This document shows, piece by piece, positions 24,101 to 35,912 of a DNA stretch of 64,000 nt (position 1 is the first letter of the stretch; the number at the start of each line of letters is the position of its first letter). The position numbers were made by a program, and so were the translations under genes. The DNA lies in NCBI GenBank assembly GCA_037447605.1, contig CM074811.1:2228893-2292892 (forward strand), in the 5' to 3' direction. Below the pieces are notes generated by a model. That model made no database searches. It saw only the letters and a program-made list of their open reading frames with translations, and was not told the origin of the DNA. The DNA comes from Zygnema circumcarinatum. Taxonomy: Eukaryota; Streptophyta; Zygnematophyceae; Zygnematales; Zygnemataceae.

Positions 24101-27100
24101 CGCTACGAGGGTCCTCATTTCTCGAACGCTGTAGATATAAAACCCAAATTGCGCAAGTTCTAAGACATTCTCAAAAGCTTTATAAGGGAAGAAAACAAAC
24201 GTTCTCCAAGCACTGCTTGGCTCTCACAATTATAAAACGCACCCCATTGTATTGAACGAAATATAACGGCTTCCTCTCATTGATTTCAAGCACCTACACT
24301 GCACGATTAGCACCTCCTAAATTTGAAGGCGACAAGGGCCACAGGCTTACTTACTTGGAGTTCATCCTTCTCACTGAATTTTCCACGTTCCATGTTCCAA
24401 TTTTATAGCGTCCACTCCGAGATAAGCCACCGTCTTCACCAAACCTGACACAAAAAAAAGCAGCGATTGAGCAAAAGGAAAAAGGCTTTAGACACAGGAA
24501 AAAGTCCATAATCATTCACATTTAGCCTATGAATGTCACCTGTCAAGTTGTTCCCAGACCACTTCACGAAGTTAAAAATGATAGTCTTTTGCATTTCCAG
24601 TTGGCGATGATACTCCTGGTATAGGGCAGTCACCTTAACATCGTAGAATTTTTTTTAACACTTTGCAAAAATCCTTAAATAGCGATAATTCACATATACA
24701 TCCGTAATCTAAGTGTTTGGAATCCACACTAACCGTTCCAGCTCAACGAGGATGCTGCTATCTATCACAGTTCTGCCCCTTTCTAATACCCCAAAAGATC
24801 CATGAATGACCTTGAGGGCCAAGGTGCTGACCCGTGAAGGAGTAGAAAGTGGACATGACGGAGTTCATGCCATTCAAGAGGGAGTGCGGGGGAACTTGCT
24901 CTTTGATGAAAATTAGTGCCACAGGGCAGCAGAGTTTGTAGCGTGGCATAATTTACAAAGGATACCTTAAAAGCTTGTAAATGCAAAAAAAACGGTTCTG
25001 CAGTACATGTTCTCGATGGTATACTGCTTGATAAAAAGCCCCTTTAGGATTGTTTCTCTTCGCGAAAAATATATCTGTAACGAGACTGCTTGAACACATG
25101 TGCAAGCATTGTAGTTTGAAGTACTATTTGTCATGTTTTACTGTTTGTCACATCTTGGCTTTCGTAGTTGGAAATGGTGTATCAACAGTGGGAAAAACTA
25201 GCTGTAAATCTGCTCAGAGAGCAATGACCGACTGAATAAGAGGCGTAAGAAAAAGGGAAACCAGTGTCAGTGAGGAAAAAATTCACTTACAATAAGCCGA
25301 AAACCGTACGAAAGATAGTGGTCCCTTTCCCGACATCATTATTGCTCACATCCAGAAGTTCGAGACGGGGCAAAGCTTCTAGCTCCTTCGGAATCCGGCC
25401 CAGGAGATTGTTATTCGATAAATTTCTGTGAACCCCCATTCAACCAAAGAACGGCCTTTTCATTGCATTAGTGAAAGACTACACGAATGCCCACATTGCG
25501 CTGGAATTCAAAAGCATGACCTTTGCCATCACAAAGGGGAAGGTAGAAACCAAATGTGATACAGCTCAAAATTCATTTCAAGTACTTTCAGTCATCAAGA
25601 ACCTCAGGACGTGCGAAGTCTTACAATTCTTTCAGATTGACTAACTCCTCGAACTCAGGAGGGATAATCCCAGTCAACTGGTTATGGTCCAAATACCTGT
25701 GAACCCAACCCAAAGCATCCTTACAAAGATTTATACGCCAAAATAACTGTAGCTGTAGCTGAGCATGTTCTGTCTCCTTCCCAAAAAAGACATGTGGATT
25801 TCGTAATGCAGTGCTTCTCACAGCTGCTTACTCCATCTGAACTACAGATCTGAAATGAAGCCTGCAAGCCTGGAGACAACAATTAACAGACTACACTTGA
25901 CCCATGCGATGGAGAAAGCGAAAGCCTTACAAGAATTCGAGCTCTTTGAGCCGGCTAATGCTTGCAGGGACTGCTCCGGAAAGCTTATTGTTGGCAAAGG
26001 ACCTTCACAAAACAACCCATAGCTTGATTTAGGATTTTAACAATTCTTGGACCACTTGCTGCAAATTTCCTGCGAATAGAGAACCAACGTCAAGAGGCGT
26101 ACTTCAAGAATCCATCAAGTGGATAAGAATACTCATCATCATTTTTCTTGGGTGCATATTCAAGTGTAAGCCTCTTTATTGCCTTACGTTTACTCTTCTA
26201 TCATGAACGGTTCACATCCTCTGGCACCACTGGGAAAAGAAATTGACTGCTTCTCAAGAAAGCGTATATTAGGAATGGCCAAGAACTTGTCAGAACGCCT
26301 AAAATTTGAAAGAGACGTTAATACTTTGAGGGGAAAAAATGGATGGCAGACCAATTGTAAATCCCAAAATAAAATTACAGGATCTCAAAAAGAAGAACCA
26401 CACAGGGAATTAACTTACAAATATCGGAGACGGGCAAGATTTCCAACGTCTGAAGCAATGTTGCCTCCCAGACCCGAATTGCTCAAGTCTCTGACAGCCC
26501 AACGGGATATGCAAAGCTAATTTTCCGTATCAGGACAAGCAACAAATTTATGGTATCAATAAATGGCTGGGCACAGTAGTACTACCTATTCAGTTTTACA
26601 AGCCTAAATCTCTGTCGACGGCCACTATTAAACGGCACAGAGTCCATTCTATCAGTATTAGGATGGGATGGCTGACACAATTGTGGTTCAAGTGATTAAC
26701 AAACGAAATTTCTTACATGGTTAAAATTGGAAAACGAAAGTATGTCAGCTCAAAATAAGAGTGGCATGCGACAACGGCGGCCAGCGGCTTACAAGGCAAC
26801 CACTCTCAGCGGAAATTCTTCGGAGTCGCACACAATTCCTGTCCATTCGTCCAGGCACGGATCTCCTTCCCACTCACTTAACGTATTGCCCCCGTGAAGT
26901 GATCCTTTAAGCGCTTGCAATGCCAGCACTGGTAACAGAAAGCACAGGCCCAAGTTTCCTCATGAGAAGGGACTCCCTTGGCTACAATGAATTAGAAGCA
27001 GGTAAAACTGCTTAAGTATCAAGATGCGGAGCGATTGCAGAAATGTGACTGGTTGAAATCTCAGCAAAACTACAGAAAACAGGCTGATAATGCCATCCTG

Positions 27101-27536
27101 GAGACTACAATGAGAATCATTGTTCTTCTTGTAGTTGACAGTTCTCTTGCCGTCACCGAAAGGGCGACTAATAGCTTTCGACTTGATATGACAAAAGTCT
27201 GGTAAATGTCTAACAGTTTTGCCAAAAAATGAATTTTCAAAAGCAATGGGGAAACATTCGCAAGCAGGTCGCGTATCAAACTTCGCAGTTTCATGCTTTG
27301 AGTTGAACAAATATTTTGCAACGAGAACCAGGAAGTTCCCAGCTGGCACTAGGGGATTGAAAACCCGCGTTTCCATTCCTGCAAACAAGACACGCCGCGG
27401 TTGCTCTGGTTCATAGACTAGTCAAAGACAGCATACCGTCGCTTTCTAGCGTTCTTGATTCCCCTTGATAAACACTGGAAAGCAATGTCGCCAGAGCTAT
27501 CCATTTTATTGTCGAGCATATGATTCCTCCAGCCAT
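18161..27536 (-). CDS. Hybrid LRR / proline-rich receptor with STRUBBELIG-like pseudokinase
   Basis: Seventeen exons on the - strand: 27437-27536, 26793-26928, 26419-26490, 25931-26002, 25625-25696, 25291-25425, 24734-24772, 24355-24444, 22937-24128, 22141-22396, 21523-21735, 20775-21223, 19982-20250, 19618-19756, 19261-19388, 18553-18712 and 18161-18292 (1217 aa). Order: signal peptide (1-28), LRR N-cap with [10 protein letters not shown], four LRRs on phase-2 exons of which the first three are exactly 72 bases, a short unknown region, and an extensin-like Pro/Ser/Ala stretch (about 245-590). Then come a Cys module (IPCGG, NCECVYP), a [11 protein letters not shown] segment as in ALE2-type and At1g06840-type receptors, one membrane helix ending WCCCCRKRK, and a kinase domain from [13 protein letters not shown]. 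The kinase is closest to STRUBBELIG/SRF. The VAIK lysine reads AIRR, HRD reads HRS, and DFG reads DCG, so catalysis is unlikely and a scaffold role is inferred. The joins at 24734/24444 rest on phase only. Confidence 0.8.
18777..18792. repeat. Poly-G run in a receptor intron
   Basis: Sixteen consecutive G on the + strand lie in the intron between 18713 and 19260. This is a simple homopolymer; its true length may be uncertain in an assembly. Confidence 0.9.
23710..23880 (-). repeat. In-frame 24-base tandem repeat coding SPLVPPTP
   Basis: About seven copies of a 24-base unit (+ strand core AACAAGGGGAGAGGGAGTTGG) lie within the large exon of the receptor. Read on the - strand, each unit codes eight residues of the SPLVPPTP type, an extensin-like motif likely to be hydroxylated and arabinosylated. 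The unit is a multiple of three, so copy-number change would keep the frame. Confidence 0.85.
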
Positions 27537-27885
27537 GCTCAGCTTAGCTCTTGATTTCCAAGCTTCAGCGTGTGCGCCTCTGGTCGTTTACTCCGGCAGT
27601 GAGCAGTCGATCTCTTGTTTCCTCTTACTGATCCACACGCTAAGGTACCTCCGCCTCCTCTAGTTCCAAAGCTCGTCTATTACCACAGCAATTCCCCCAG
27701 TCCACTCGCAACGCTGACACCACAGTGTTTTTCTCTCAACCACCCACATATTCCTCCTTCCGCTCACCAACCTCCCCCTGTCACCTGCCGTCAATACGCT
27801 TCTCAAACGTCAATCCCCTCTCCCAGTCCCAGTCCCCCTCCCACACTGCCTCCTGCTCTACCTTCCCTGCCTGCCGCCAGCCCTT

Positions 27886-27916
<31 letters not shown>

Positions 27917-28141
27917 GCGCGAGGTCGATCTGCAGTGCCTACGGGTCCCGTCCTCTGGCTCCTTCCTCTCCAGCAGTGCCGCGCCGGGCCGTGCCGCAGT
28001 GGCGGGGGGCGGGGGGTGGGACGGGATCCGCTCCGTCTTACGGTACCTCTGACAGCCCGCGCCCGCCGCCAGCCCGCCAGAGCCAGCCACCGCCACAAAG
28101 CTCATCCTCCGGAACCGGAGGGAGGGCGAGAGGCGCCCGTC
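27537..28141. other. Receptor upstream region with (CAG)9
   Basis: This GC-rich DNA lies upstream of the receptor start at 27536. Nine CAG units occupy 27887-27913. A + strand open frame at 27615-28052 begins with TTG and is Pro/Ser-rich low complexity, so it is treated as the receptor 5' leader or promoter and not as a gene. Confidence 0.45.
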
Positions 28142-28412
28142 CGTACGGCCCGGCCCCGGCGCTGTGGTGGGCCTGCCTGCCTGCCTGCCTGCCAGGAGGA
28201 GGCCCGGGACCGCTCCAGTTCCGATCCGATTCGATCCGTTCCGCGACCCACGCCGTGTGAACGCGCACAGGACAGGCCCGGGCTCGGTCCTGCCTCGTCC
28301 GTACAGTGCGAGCATCGCGGCTGGCCGTTGTTGACCTCGTGTGAACGCGGAAAATAGAGCGGCCTGGCCCACTGCCAGGCGTACGGCTAGGTACGGTACG
28401 GTACGGCCTCCG
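28142..28412. promoter_or_regulatory. Second CGTACG / GTACGG cluster
   Basis: CGTACG occurs at 28142 and 28380, followed by tandem GTACGG words to about 28407 (GGTACGGTACGGTACGG). A CCTG repeat occupies 28171-28193. The composition matches the cluster at 5396-5628. It lies between the divergent receptor and Sec62 genes. SBP-factor binding through GTAC is a possibility only. Confidence 0.3.
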
Positions 28413-29865
28413 CGGCGGCTCGTAACGGGCCTCTGCGCGCGATCCGGCGGGAGGGGCGGCGCGGGGCCTGGGGGGCGGAGCGGGCCCTGTGTCGGAACTC
28501 GGGCAGGGGCGGCGGGCGGGCGCGATCGCGACTGGACTGGACTGGACTGGACTGGGCAAGACGCCGCGCGGCTCAAAGTTTGAATTGGGCGAGGGCGGGA
28601 GGGCAGCCGGCCGGCCGCCTGCTGATCATGCACGCATGCCCGCTTGCACAATTCATGCACGCCATGGGGACGCGTGTTCCGCACGAGATGGCATGGATGA
28701 TGATGGCATGGTCGCTGCTGTATTCTCTCCACGCTGACCACACAACCACAATGGCACCGGCATAGAGGGGGCAGCCTTGCCAAGCTGCTCATGCGAAAAC
28801 AAGCCTTCACCTTTCACTCGCTCAGCCAAGCTTGGAGGCTTGGGAATCTGGACCTATGTCCTCGAGAGCATATCACCGCATGAGGACCTCGGACTGCCAT
28901 GCTTCCATTACATTCTTGCAATGCTGAACCCCCCCAATGATGGTAGAAGGAATGCCTGCGGCCTTGCAAGCACCTCGCCGCCGCACCGACTGAACGAACG
29001 AACGAGGCAATGTTCTTTGCAATCAAAGTACAGAGTCGTAAGTTCTGGCGCTGAGTCCAAGCTTCACAACTCGAGCTACACGGTGTTTTCCTGATATTGA
29101 CCGCATTATTGAAGGAAATATATGCCATGGTCGATGAATCCGTTTGATAGAGTTGACCACTTTAGAAGTTAGTTGTCCAAACATGGCTTGAAAACAGTAA
29201 TACAGCCAAACACATTGAAGTGAGTCCAAAAACCATATTCTTCGTGTTGCTAACACATACGCTACGCACTTATTCTCGAGGAAAGCCAAAGGATCAAAAG
29301 TTACTACCACAAACCAATGCAAGACGCGAGTGGCAATATTGCAGCCAAAGTTGGTCTGAGTTCCATTCAATAGGTTTCAATATATTCCTACACATCTCTC
29401 TACCGAAGCTTATGCTTTCATGGCTCTTCTTTGCAGCGTCGGCCCATACCACATCTTGTTGCTCCATGGGAGGCCGCCGAAAGGAGACCGCTTTTTAACT
29501 GAGCCACCAAAGACGGCTAGGGGCAGGACGTTCCGTGTTGTAAACTAGTTCAACAGAATGTGTAACATCGGCGCAAGGACATGGAGCCGCGCTGCTTTCA
29601 CGCAACGCTTTTAGCGCCAGTTCACGTGTTACTGGACTGCGCACTGTGTAGGATGTACATGGAACCTTTGTTTGGCACAGCATCCGGAACGAAGCAATGT
29701 GTGAGGGATTAGGGTTTGGGCTCAGCACCGGCGGCCATGGCTGCGTAGATTCAACACGGTAATGAGGGCAGTCTTTCAGTGCTTTGAATAAAAGGCTGGC
29801 CGGAACTAATTTGTAGTTTTTTTTCCACTACACATTTGTGGTTTTTCATCACTTTGTAGAAAGCC
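28413..29865. other. Intergenic DNA upstream of Sec62, no gene seen
   Basis: A GGACT pentamer repeat lies at about 28531-28555. From about 28780 the sequence becomes less GC-rich. No open frame shows a domain or a splice-linked partner. The Sec62 promoter must lie near 29700-29860. Confidence 0.45.
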
Positions 29866-32763
29866 ATGTCGTCACGGCGGAAAGAGAAGCAGAAGGCTCC
29901 GTCGGCTGCTGCAAAGGTATGGTCCCGCGCTCTCTTTCACTTGTTTCTTCTCCTCTCCCTGCTTTGTGTAAGCGATGGCCTGAAAGGAGTGTCTACAAAT
30001 GTGTACAGAAAGTGTAGCTTCAGGAAGGGCTGCATGTGGCTATGTGCTGCGAGAATTGCAGAAACGTAGAAATTTTGAGCTGAAACTTGTTATTTAGACA
30101 ACTAGCACATGCCAAGGCCTGGCACTCTGCAGAAACTATTGAGCAGTGCGAAGTTAGCGAAAGGCGTCTCCTGGATGCTGCCCGGACCCTGACTTTAGCA
30201 GGGACTCCTTGAATACAGAAGGAAAAGACGATTGATCCCGTGCGCACGTTGGCGGAAAAGGTTCGAGACCACAAGGAGATGGAATCGCGCTGGGCAGTTT
30301 TGCAGGTAAGCTGAAGTCAGATGTAAGGAACGTTGTTTGTTGTAGTTGTAGCAAACAGTGAGAAGCATCGTCAACAAGCCCACAATTCGCCAAGGAAGCA
30401 TGTGATTATAGAGTCTTCACTGACACATAATCGATGAGTAATGCAGCCATTAGCTGTTTCCTAGGGCTCTCTTGAAAGCTTTAGTCGATTGGAGTGGAGT
30501 TTTATTGGGGCCTTTCAGGATCTTTCCTCTTGTTTTTTTATAAATTTTTAATTTATTGGCTGCTGCAGGAGGCGCGTGTTGAATACTTCCGTGGGAAGGA
30601 TTTCGCCGCTTTGATTAAAAGCCATCCGGAGCTTCCAGCCTTGGTGGCTGATGTGGGTGGTATCGGAAGTGCACCAAACGAGGAGGATATTGCAGACCTG
30701 CTCTTGAGCCGCAAAATTATTGTGAGGTGCGATAGAATGGTGAAGACAATTCGCCCAGGCAGGAAGAAGTTGTCGAAGTGGCCAGCTCGACTGTTGATAC
30801 ATCCTGTAAGTTCACCAGCTTTAGCACGGCAAACGTTTCAGTATCGATTGACACAAACATTTCTCATCTGGAAGTGAAGGTTCTTTGAGCAATTTTAAAG
30901 ATATAAAGTAAAGGAAGGAAACAAAGGAAAGGATAGTTTCTCCATTTTGTGTCGATGTGATGATATGGCTCTCGTCAAGTTGGAGAAAGAAGTTTGAATA
31001 ATTTCAAGCCATGCAAAGGAAAGTTCAGACAGCTTTCAGGGGTTTATAAAGAATATTTTGGCTCTCCTCGATTGAGGGCACAAAGAACTGTAGCTCAGTT
31101 CATATGGATGATAGCGGACAAGACCTTGCTAGCATTCTTCCTGAAAACGAGGGAACTATGCTGAATCGACTTCTGTCTGCGGAAGGCAGCAGTATGTAAT
31201 TTCAGCGAATGTAGCTAATTTATGCATTCAAAGTTCATTTTAAAGACCTGTTTCCTTATGATATGTAATCGTAAGTGATGGACAAAGCAACAAAAATTCT
31301 GAGATCTCAACTCCTTACCCTTTGTATCCTCCACTTTGCCTTTCTCCAGGATCAGTCATTCACAGAAGCCGACGGATTCTATGCTTGGATGTTTGAGCGA
31401 CGGAGGCCCTTTTGGCAAACCCTCCTCTCTTTCATGGTTCCTATTTTTACGGTGGCCTGCTGCCTGTTTCCAGTGTTCCCCCACTGGGCCAAGCTAACTG
31501 TTCTCTACTCATGCCTCTTCTTTCTAGGCCTCATTTTTGGAGTCCTTTTAGGTGAGCTTGCGAACTGTATCTATCCCGTCTGCACATAAGTCCTCTGCAC
31601 GCTTCGAGGATTGTGATTCAGTCACTGCCAAAATGCGATTCTTTGTCGTTTTTTCGAATGACAATCATTCCTTCATCATTCATTCATTTCTCAGATACAT
31701 TATCCGCACGCAGTCTTGTTCAGGACCCTTAGCATCTTTTCTGAAAGGTCCACTGGTCTCGCAATTGTAGAAATGGGTTGAGGGCTGACTTGTTATTGCC
31801 CTGTTTCTGCCTTCTCAGTGCGGTGGCTCGTATTTCTCGTCATTTGGATTCTGGTTGGCAAGAGCGTGTGGTTTTTTCCCAATATACTTGCGGAGGAGGC
31901 AACAATGTCGGAGCTTTTCCGGTTTATGCCCGAAACAGGGAAAGATGAGGACCCGCCCCCAAAGATGACCACCCGGTTAGCTGTCTGCGCCTTCACAGCA
32001 CTTGTGGTTTGGCTCAGTGTGCGGCACGCACCCGATGAGAAGGCCCGAGCTCGGTAAGCTGCATGCCTCCTTGAACTAGACTTAGAGTGGAAAAGAAAAG
32101 AGCAGGTGTTGATTGTTTGAAACAGCGAGAACTTCTTGGCTATGAGAGAAGAATGCAAGAGCTCAAGTTGGAAAGAATGCGAAAACTCGAGAACTGTCCC
32201 TGCATCGTATTCGATTGGACACACTCGGAAAATGGGATCAGGGTACATCGAGATAAGGAAGTTGGGATCCGTCATGCTGAGTGAGACTGATTCTATGTGT
32301 TTGATTAAGTTGGGGCGGCATTGAAACGTTGTAGTTTGGAAAACAGAAGGGATTCACGTCTCTATGTGAAGGTGGGAGGGCAGATTGTGGCATTACCTTT
32401 ACTGATATTGTAAGAAAATTGGGCGGATGCAGGTATCGGAGGAAGGTTGGCAACATCATTGATGATGTGCTCACATGGACCCCGGCAATGCTGGCGGGCA
32501 ACAAAACGTCCTTAAATAGCACTGTTTTTGCAGCTCCTCCGCCTGAGAATCAGACAACGGAGGCAAAGGAGAAGCCTGTGCTGAATGAAACAGAACAAAT
32601 AGAGCAGCTGTTTGCAAAGGCGGCTGACTTAGCAGGGGACTTAGAGGGTGAGGACCTTGAGGATGAGGCGGATGGAGGAGAGAGCGGAGAGAGTAGAAGT
32701 GGGAGCGGTATGGAAGGAGGGAGTGATGAAGAAGAGAGCGGAATGGGAGAGAGGGAACTGTGA
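29866..32763 (+). CDS. SEC62: Sec62, ER protein translocation factor
   Basis: Six exons: 29866-29916, 30219-30305, 30569-30805, 31350-31551, 31819-32053 and 32433-32763 (380 aa). Plant Sec62 words are strongly conserved: EKVRDHKEMESRWAVLQ, VEYFRGKDF, IIVRCDRMVKTIRPGRKKL, FWQTLLSFMVPIF, KSVWFFPNILAEEATMSELFRF and RHAPDEKARARYRRKVGNIIDDVL. The N-terminus is basic and cytosolic; two or three hydrophobic segments lie between about residues 148 and 225; the C-terminus is an acidic Glu/Asp/Ser/Gly tail. Sec62 works with Sec61 and Sec63 in post-translational import into the ER, and in plants and animals also in ER-phagy. The sequence YRRKVGNII replaces the usual YQKRMSNII. Length and order match Arabidopsis Sec62. 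Confidence 0.95.
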
Positions 32764-33507
32764 GTTACAAGCCAGTTTGTGGGATCGGGAGGTTTTTGCC
32801 AAGTTACACCTTGCCTCACTACCCCTTCTTTACCCTCTCTCTCTCCTTTTTTTTTTCCTGTTCTTCATTCAAACCCCTTAGGAGAATGATTTGTCGCGCT
32901 TTTTCCTGCATTCCCTAAAAAATTGTGTTTACGCTGCTGGAGTGTTTCTTAGAAACTGCGGATTATTCGCAAGACGGACCTCATGGGCGAGTTCAATGTG
33001 AGGAAAAGTTAGTGATCAACGGAATGGTTTCACCACACGGAGAAGGGAGGGTCCATGTCCTCCAGAACAAACCAGGAGCATTTCTCGTGGTGGGAAGCTT
33101 TTCCAACTTCATGTGCCCCCACGGTTTTGCTGAGAATGTCGCCAAGTCAGAACAACAGACTGCTATACACTCTTATGGAATGACTGCACATTTGCATTGT
33201 GACACGGTCACAACGTGAAACGCAACGGACAAACCATACAGTAGAATTGGTGTGGAGGATATGTGGCAAACTTGTCTCACACTGGAAATTCATTAGTCGT
33301 GAAACGACCGCTTGACCACTTGATTTGCAACAATGTTCCTGAGCCAACTGACCAGCACGGATAAAAGGCGTGCCTGATGGAGTCCGATCGACTCTGCCTA
33401 AGAGGCCAATAACAGGCGGCCGCAGCATCCACCTACTAGTAAGGCAAAGCAGAAACAAGCTACAGGTCAAACTTCGGTCTGCGGCTTGTCTCCAGCCATA
33501 GCAAGCT
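32764..33507. other. Convergent 3' regions of Sec62 and the ABC gene
   Basis: This interval separates two stop codons facing each other and should hold both 3' UTRs. A T-rich pyrimidine run lies at about 32837-32859. No coding signal was found. Confidence 0.5.
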
Positions 33508-35912
33508 TTAAGGCTTGGGAGCTCTCCAAGAAGCTGGCCAGAACCCCACTTTTTTGGCGATGTGGGCCCTTAAATCCTTCACAGCTCCCGCCACCACCAC
33601 TCTCCCCTTCTCCATGTATGCACCCCCGTCAGCGTACGCAAGCTCCTCTAGGCGATGAGTCACCCACAGAGCTGTCACTCCTTCTGGGCCACCCACTACT
33701 CCCCTGATTGCCTCGAGCACTGCCACCTGTTAGGGAAGCAATCACCCACTCCTACCCCATCTCAGTTGCCTGCCATCTAATATAAGAATCAAATTCAACC
33801 TAACCCACTAAGCATTAACCTGCTCGCGGCTTTTAGGAGCTCCTAAGGCGACACTTCCAAAATTTAGAGGTAGTGTCCTGAGGGCGATACGGGTGCATAC
33901 CCAACATCAGCTCGAGGATAGCTGGGGGAAGGGCTATGAAAGCGCACCTGATCCCCTTCATCTAAAAATGTGGTAAGCTCATCAAGAAGCAGCATTCGGC
34001 TTCCTTCTGCGAGAGCTCCTGCAATGGCGACTCGCTGCTTCTGGCCTCCGCTCAATGTCGCCACTGCCCTCTGCGTTCTCCAGTCATTGGCATGCAGTTA
34101 ATTGGTTTTAGAAACGCAAAGGAGTTTAGAATTCAGCACAAGAAGAACAAAGATATATATGGTGCCACATTGACTAGTTATGGGGAAGTTTGTCCGTCAA
34201 GAGAGTTCTATATCCATATCAACGATACACAAAAGGAAACGAGTGTACTAAGCAGAGGGTCCTCCTAGAGGAGTCTGTACGCATATTGGTGAAGGCCCTT
34301 ATTGCGCAACACTCAAATGAAATTTGATCCATAGAGTGCTTGCAGGATTTTCTTTTTCAATATCCGAAAAGTTCAAATTAGTCCTTTCTCAGGTTGTACT
34401 CAAACTTCTGTCAGACCTACGTCTGACCGAATGTGATTCAGAACTCTTTGTCATCGTGCTTCATTAATCTAAATGCTGATGCAGGCTCAACCTCAACAAA
34501 GTGGCAGAATTCCGATTCTGCACCAAAGCAATCAGACTAAAGCCTTGTTGCCAACTCCAAGTGCAAAGGTTGCCAAAAGCAGACCATGCTCACCTCCATG
34601 TATTCTTCCATTCCAACTGCGGCCAGAGCTGCCTCCACTCGCCTTCGCACCTCCGATTCAGGAAGATTTAAATGTCCCAAGCCAAAGGCGACATCTGAGC
34701 ACACTGTGGGCATCACCACCTGGAGATTGCCAAGGTCAGGAACAGACATCCCCCAATAGATGCATGACAGGAGAAACGTTCATACTTCATGCAATACAAA
34801 TATCTCTATAGAACACAAGCTGTGGACGCCATGTGTCGTATCTCGGGCAAGCAAGCTGATTGATTGTTAAGATCAGGAGACTACAACCCATAGGCTGAGG
34901 CAATGCAAGCAGGGACTTCGCAAAGCAGACATTTCCAATGCTCACTGTAAGTGCGAATGTCGGAGCACCTGATGGTCAGGATTCTGAAACACGAAACTCC
35001 GAGAGCTTAGAACACGCAATTTTCCCGATGAAGGCTGCAAAAGGCCTGCCAACACCTGCACATTTGTACATAATGCTCGTTGTCTTTTACCCCTTTTTTG
35101 GAAATAAAAGGAAAAAAACATCGTAGCGTTGGTATTACAACTTAACTGGAGGAGCGTGTGATAAAATTCACTTTGTCTGAAAGCTCACCAGTAGGCAAAA
35201 TTGAAAAAGAGTATGTACAGGGCTACTATCTATGTCAAAAAGTAGAAAGAGGATGGGGAAGGGAAGGGGATGGATAGTAATGAAGAAGATTGACTTCAAT
35301 GCGGCGGGGTATCCATTAATACATAACTCTAGTCAAGGAAAGAATGGAGAGTCGAGACAAATTCACGACTAACCATAGCGAAGAAAGGCAAAATGTGCGG
35401 CTCAGAACCTTCACCTTCAACAACGTAGACTTTCCGCAACCGTTGGGTCCAAGAAGCATCCAGAATTCGCCCCGTGGAATAGCCAAGGAGCATCTTTTGA
35501 GCACAGCCGCCTCATCCTCCTCCCCTTCTCCCCACCCGCACACCACGTCCTCCATCAGCACTCCCCAGCGACTATCCGTTGCAGGAAGAACCGCCCCTCC
35601 TTCGGCTCCTTTTGCAGATACGATCCTCCGGGCAGGTCCATTGGTCTCGACTCCTCTGACTCCACGAGAGGGTAAAGGATGAGACGCTGCTTGAACAGAG
35701 CGATGTCCTGAATGGCCTCGCCTTCTTTCAGTACAGCAGCACTCTTCGCGGGAATTTATCTTCAGGGCTTTTGACGATTTCCCAGTTCTTGGAATAGGTG
35801 TGAGGTTAAGTCGTTTCTGTAATCCGACCTTCAGTGAAGGTGCAGTCCCAGCAGGCTGACAGTTTGCCGCAATGAGCATCCCGCAAAGACTGGCATTGCA
35901 GGTGCTGCTCAT
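33508..35912 (-). CDS. ABCI10: Plastid ABC ATPase, ABCI10 type
   Basis: Five phase-0 exons on the - strand: 35415-35912, 34969-35055, 34594-34719, 33948-34070 and 33508-33726 (350 aa). Walker A is GPNGCGKST, the Q-loop word is FVFQNPDHQVVMPTV, the signature is LSGGQKQR, Walker B is MLLLDELTTFLD, and the H-loop word is WVTHRLEE. These words match Arabidopsis ABCI10 (At4g33460), a stand-alone nucleotide-binding subunit of an energy-coupling-factor-like transporter in the chloroplast envelope. The first 100 residues are Ser/Thr/Arg-rich and Cys-containing, consistent with a plastid transit peptide. An upstream in-frame GTG exists, but the ATG at 35912 is the natural start. No membrane segment is present, so partner subunits encoded elsewhere are needed. 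Confidence 0.92.

Noticed and set aside
22925-24134. Long Gly-rich and Glu/Arg-repeat frames on the + strand
   Set aside because: These are antisense readings of the Pro-rich receptor exon, whose frame has an acceptor, a donor and known flanking domains.
24436-24633. LRR-like word SGNNLTG on the - strand
   Set aside because: No splice site pair keeps the phase between exons 24734-24772 and 24355-24444, which join directly in frame. It may be a relic of a lost LRR.
27615-28052. 145-codon + strand frame
   Set aside because: It begins with TTG, is Pro/Ser low complexity, contains the CAG repeat and lies in the upstream region of the receptor gene.
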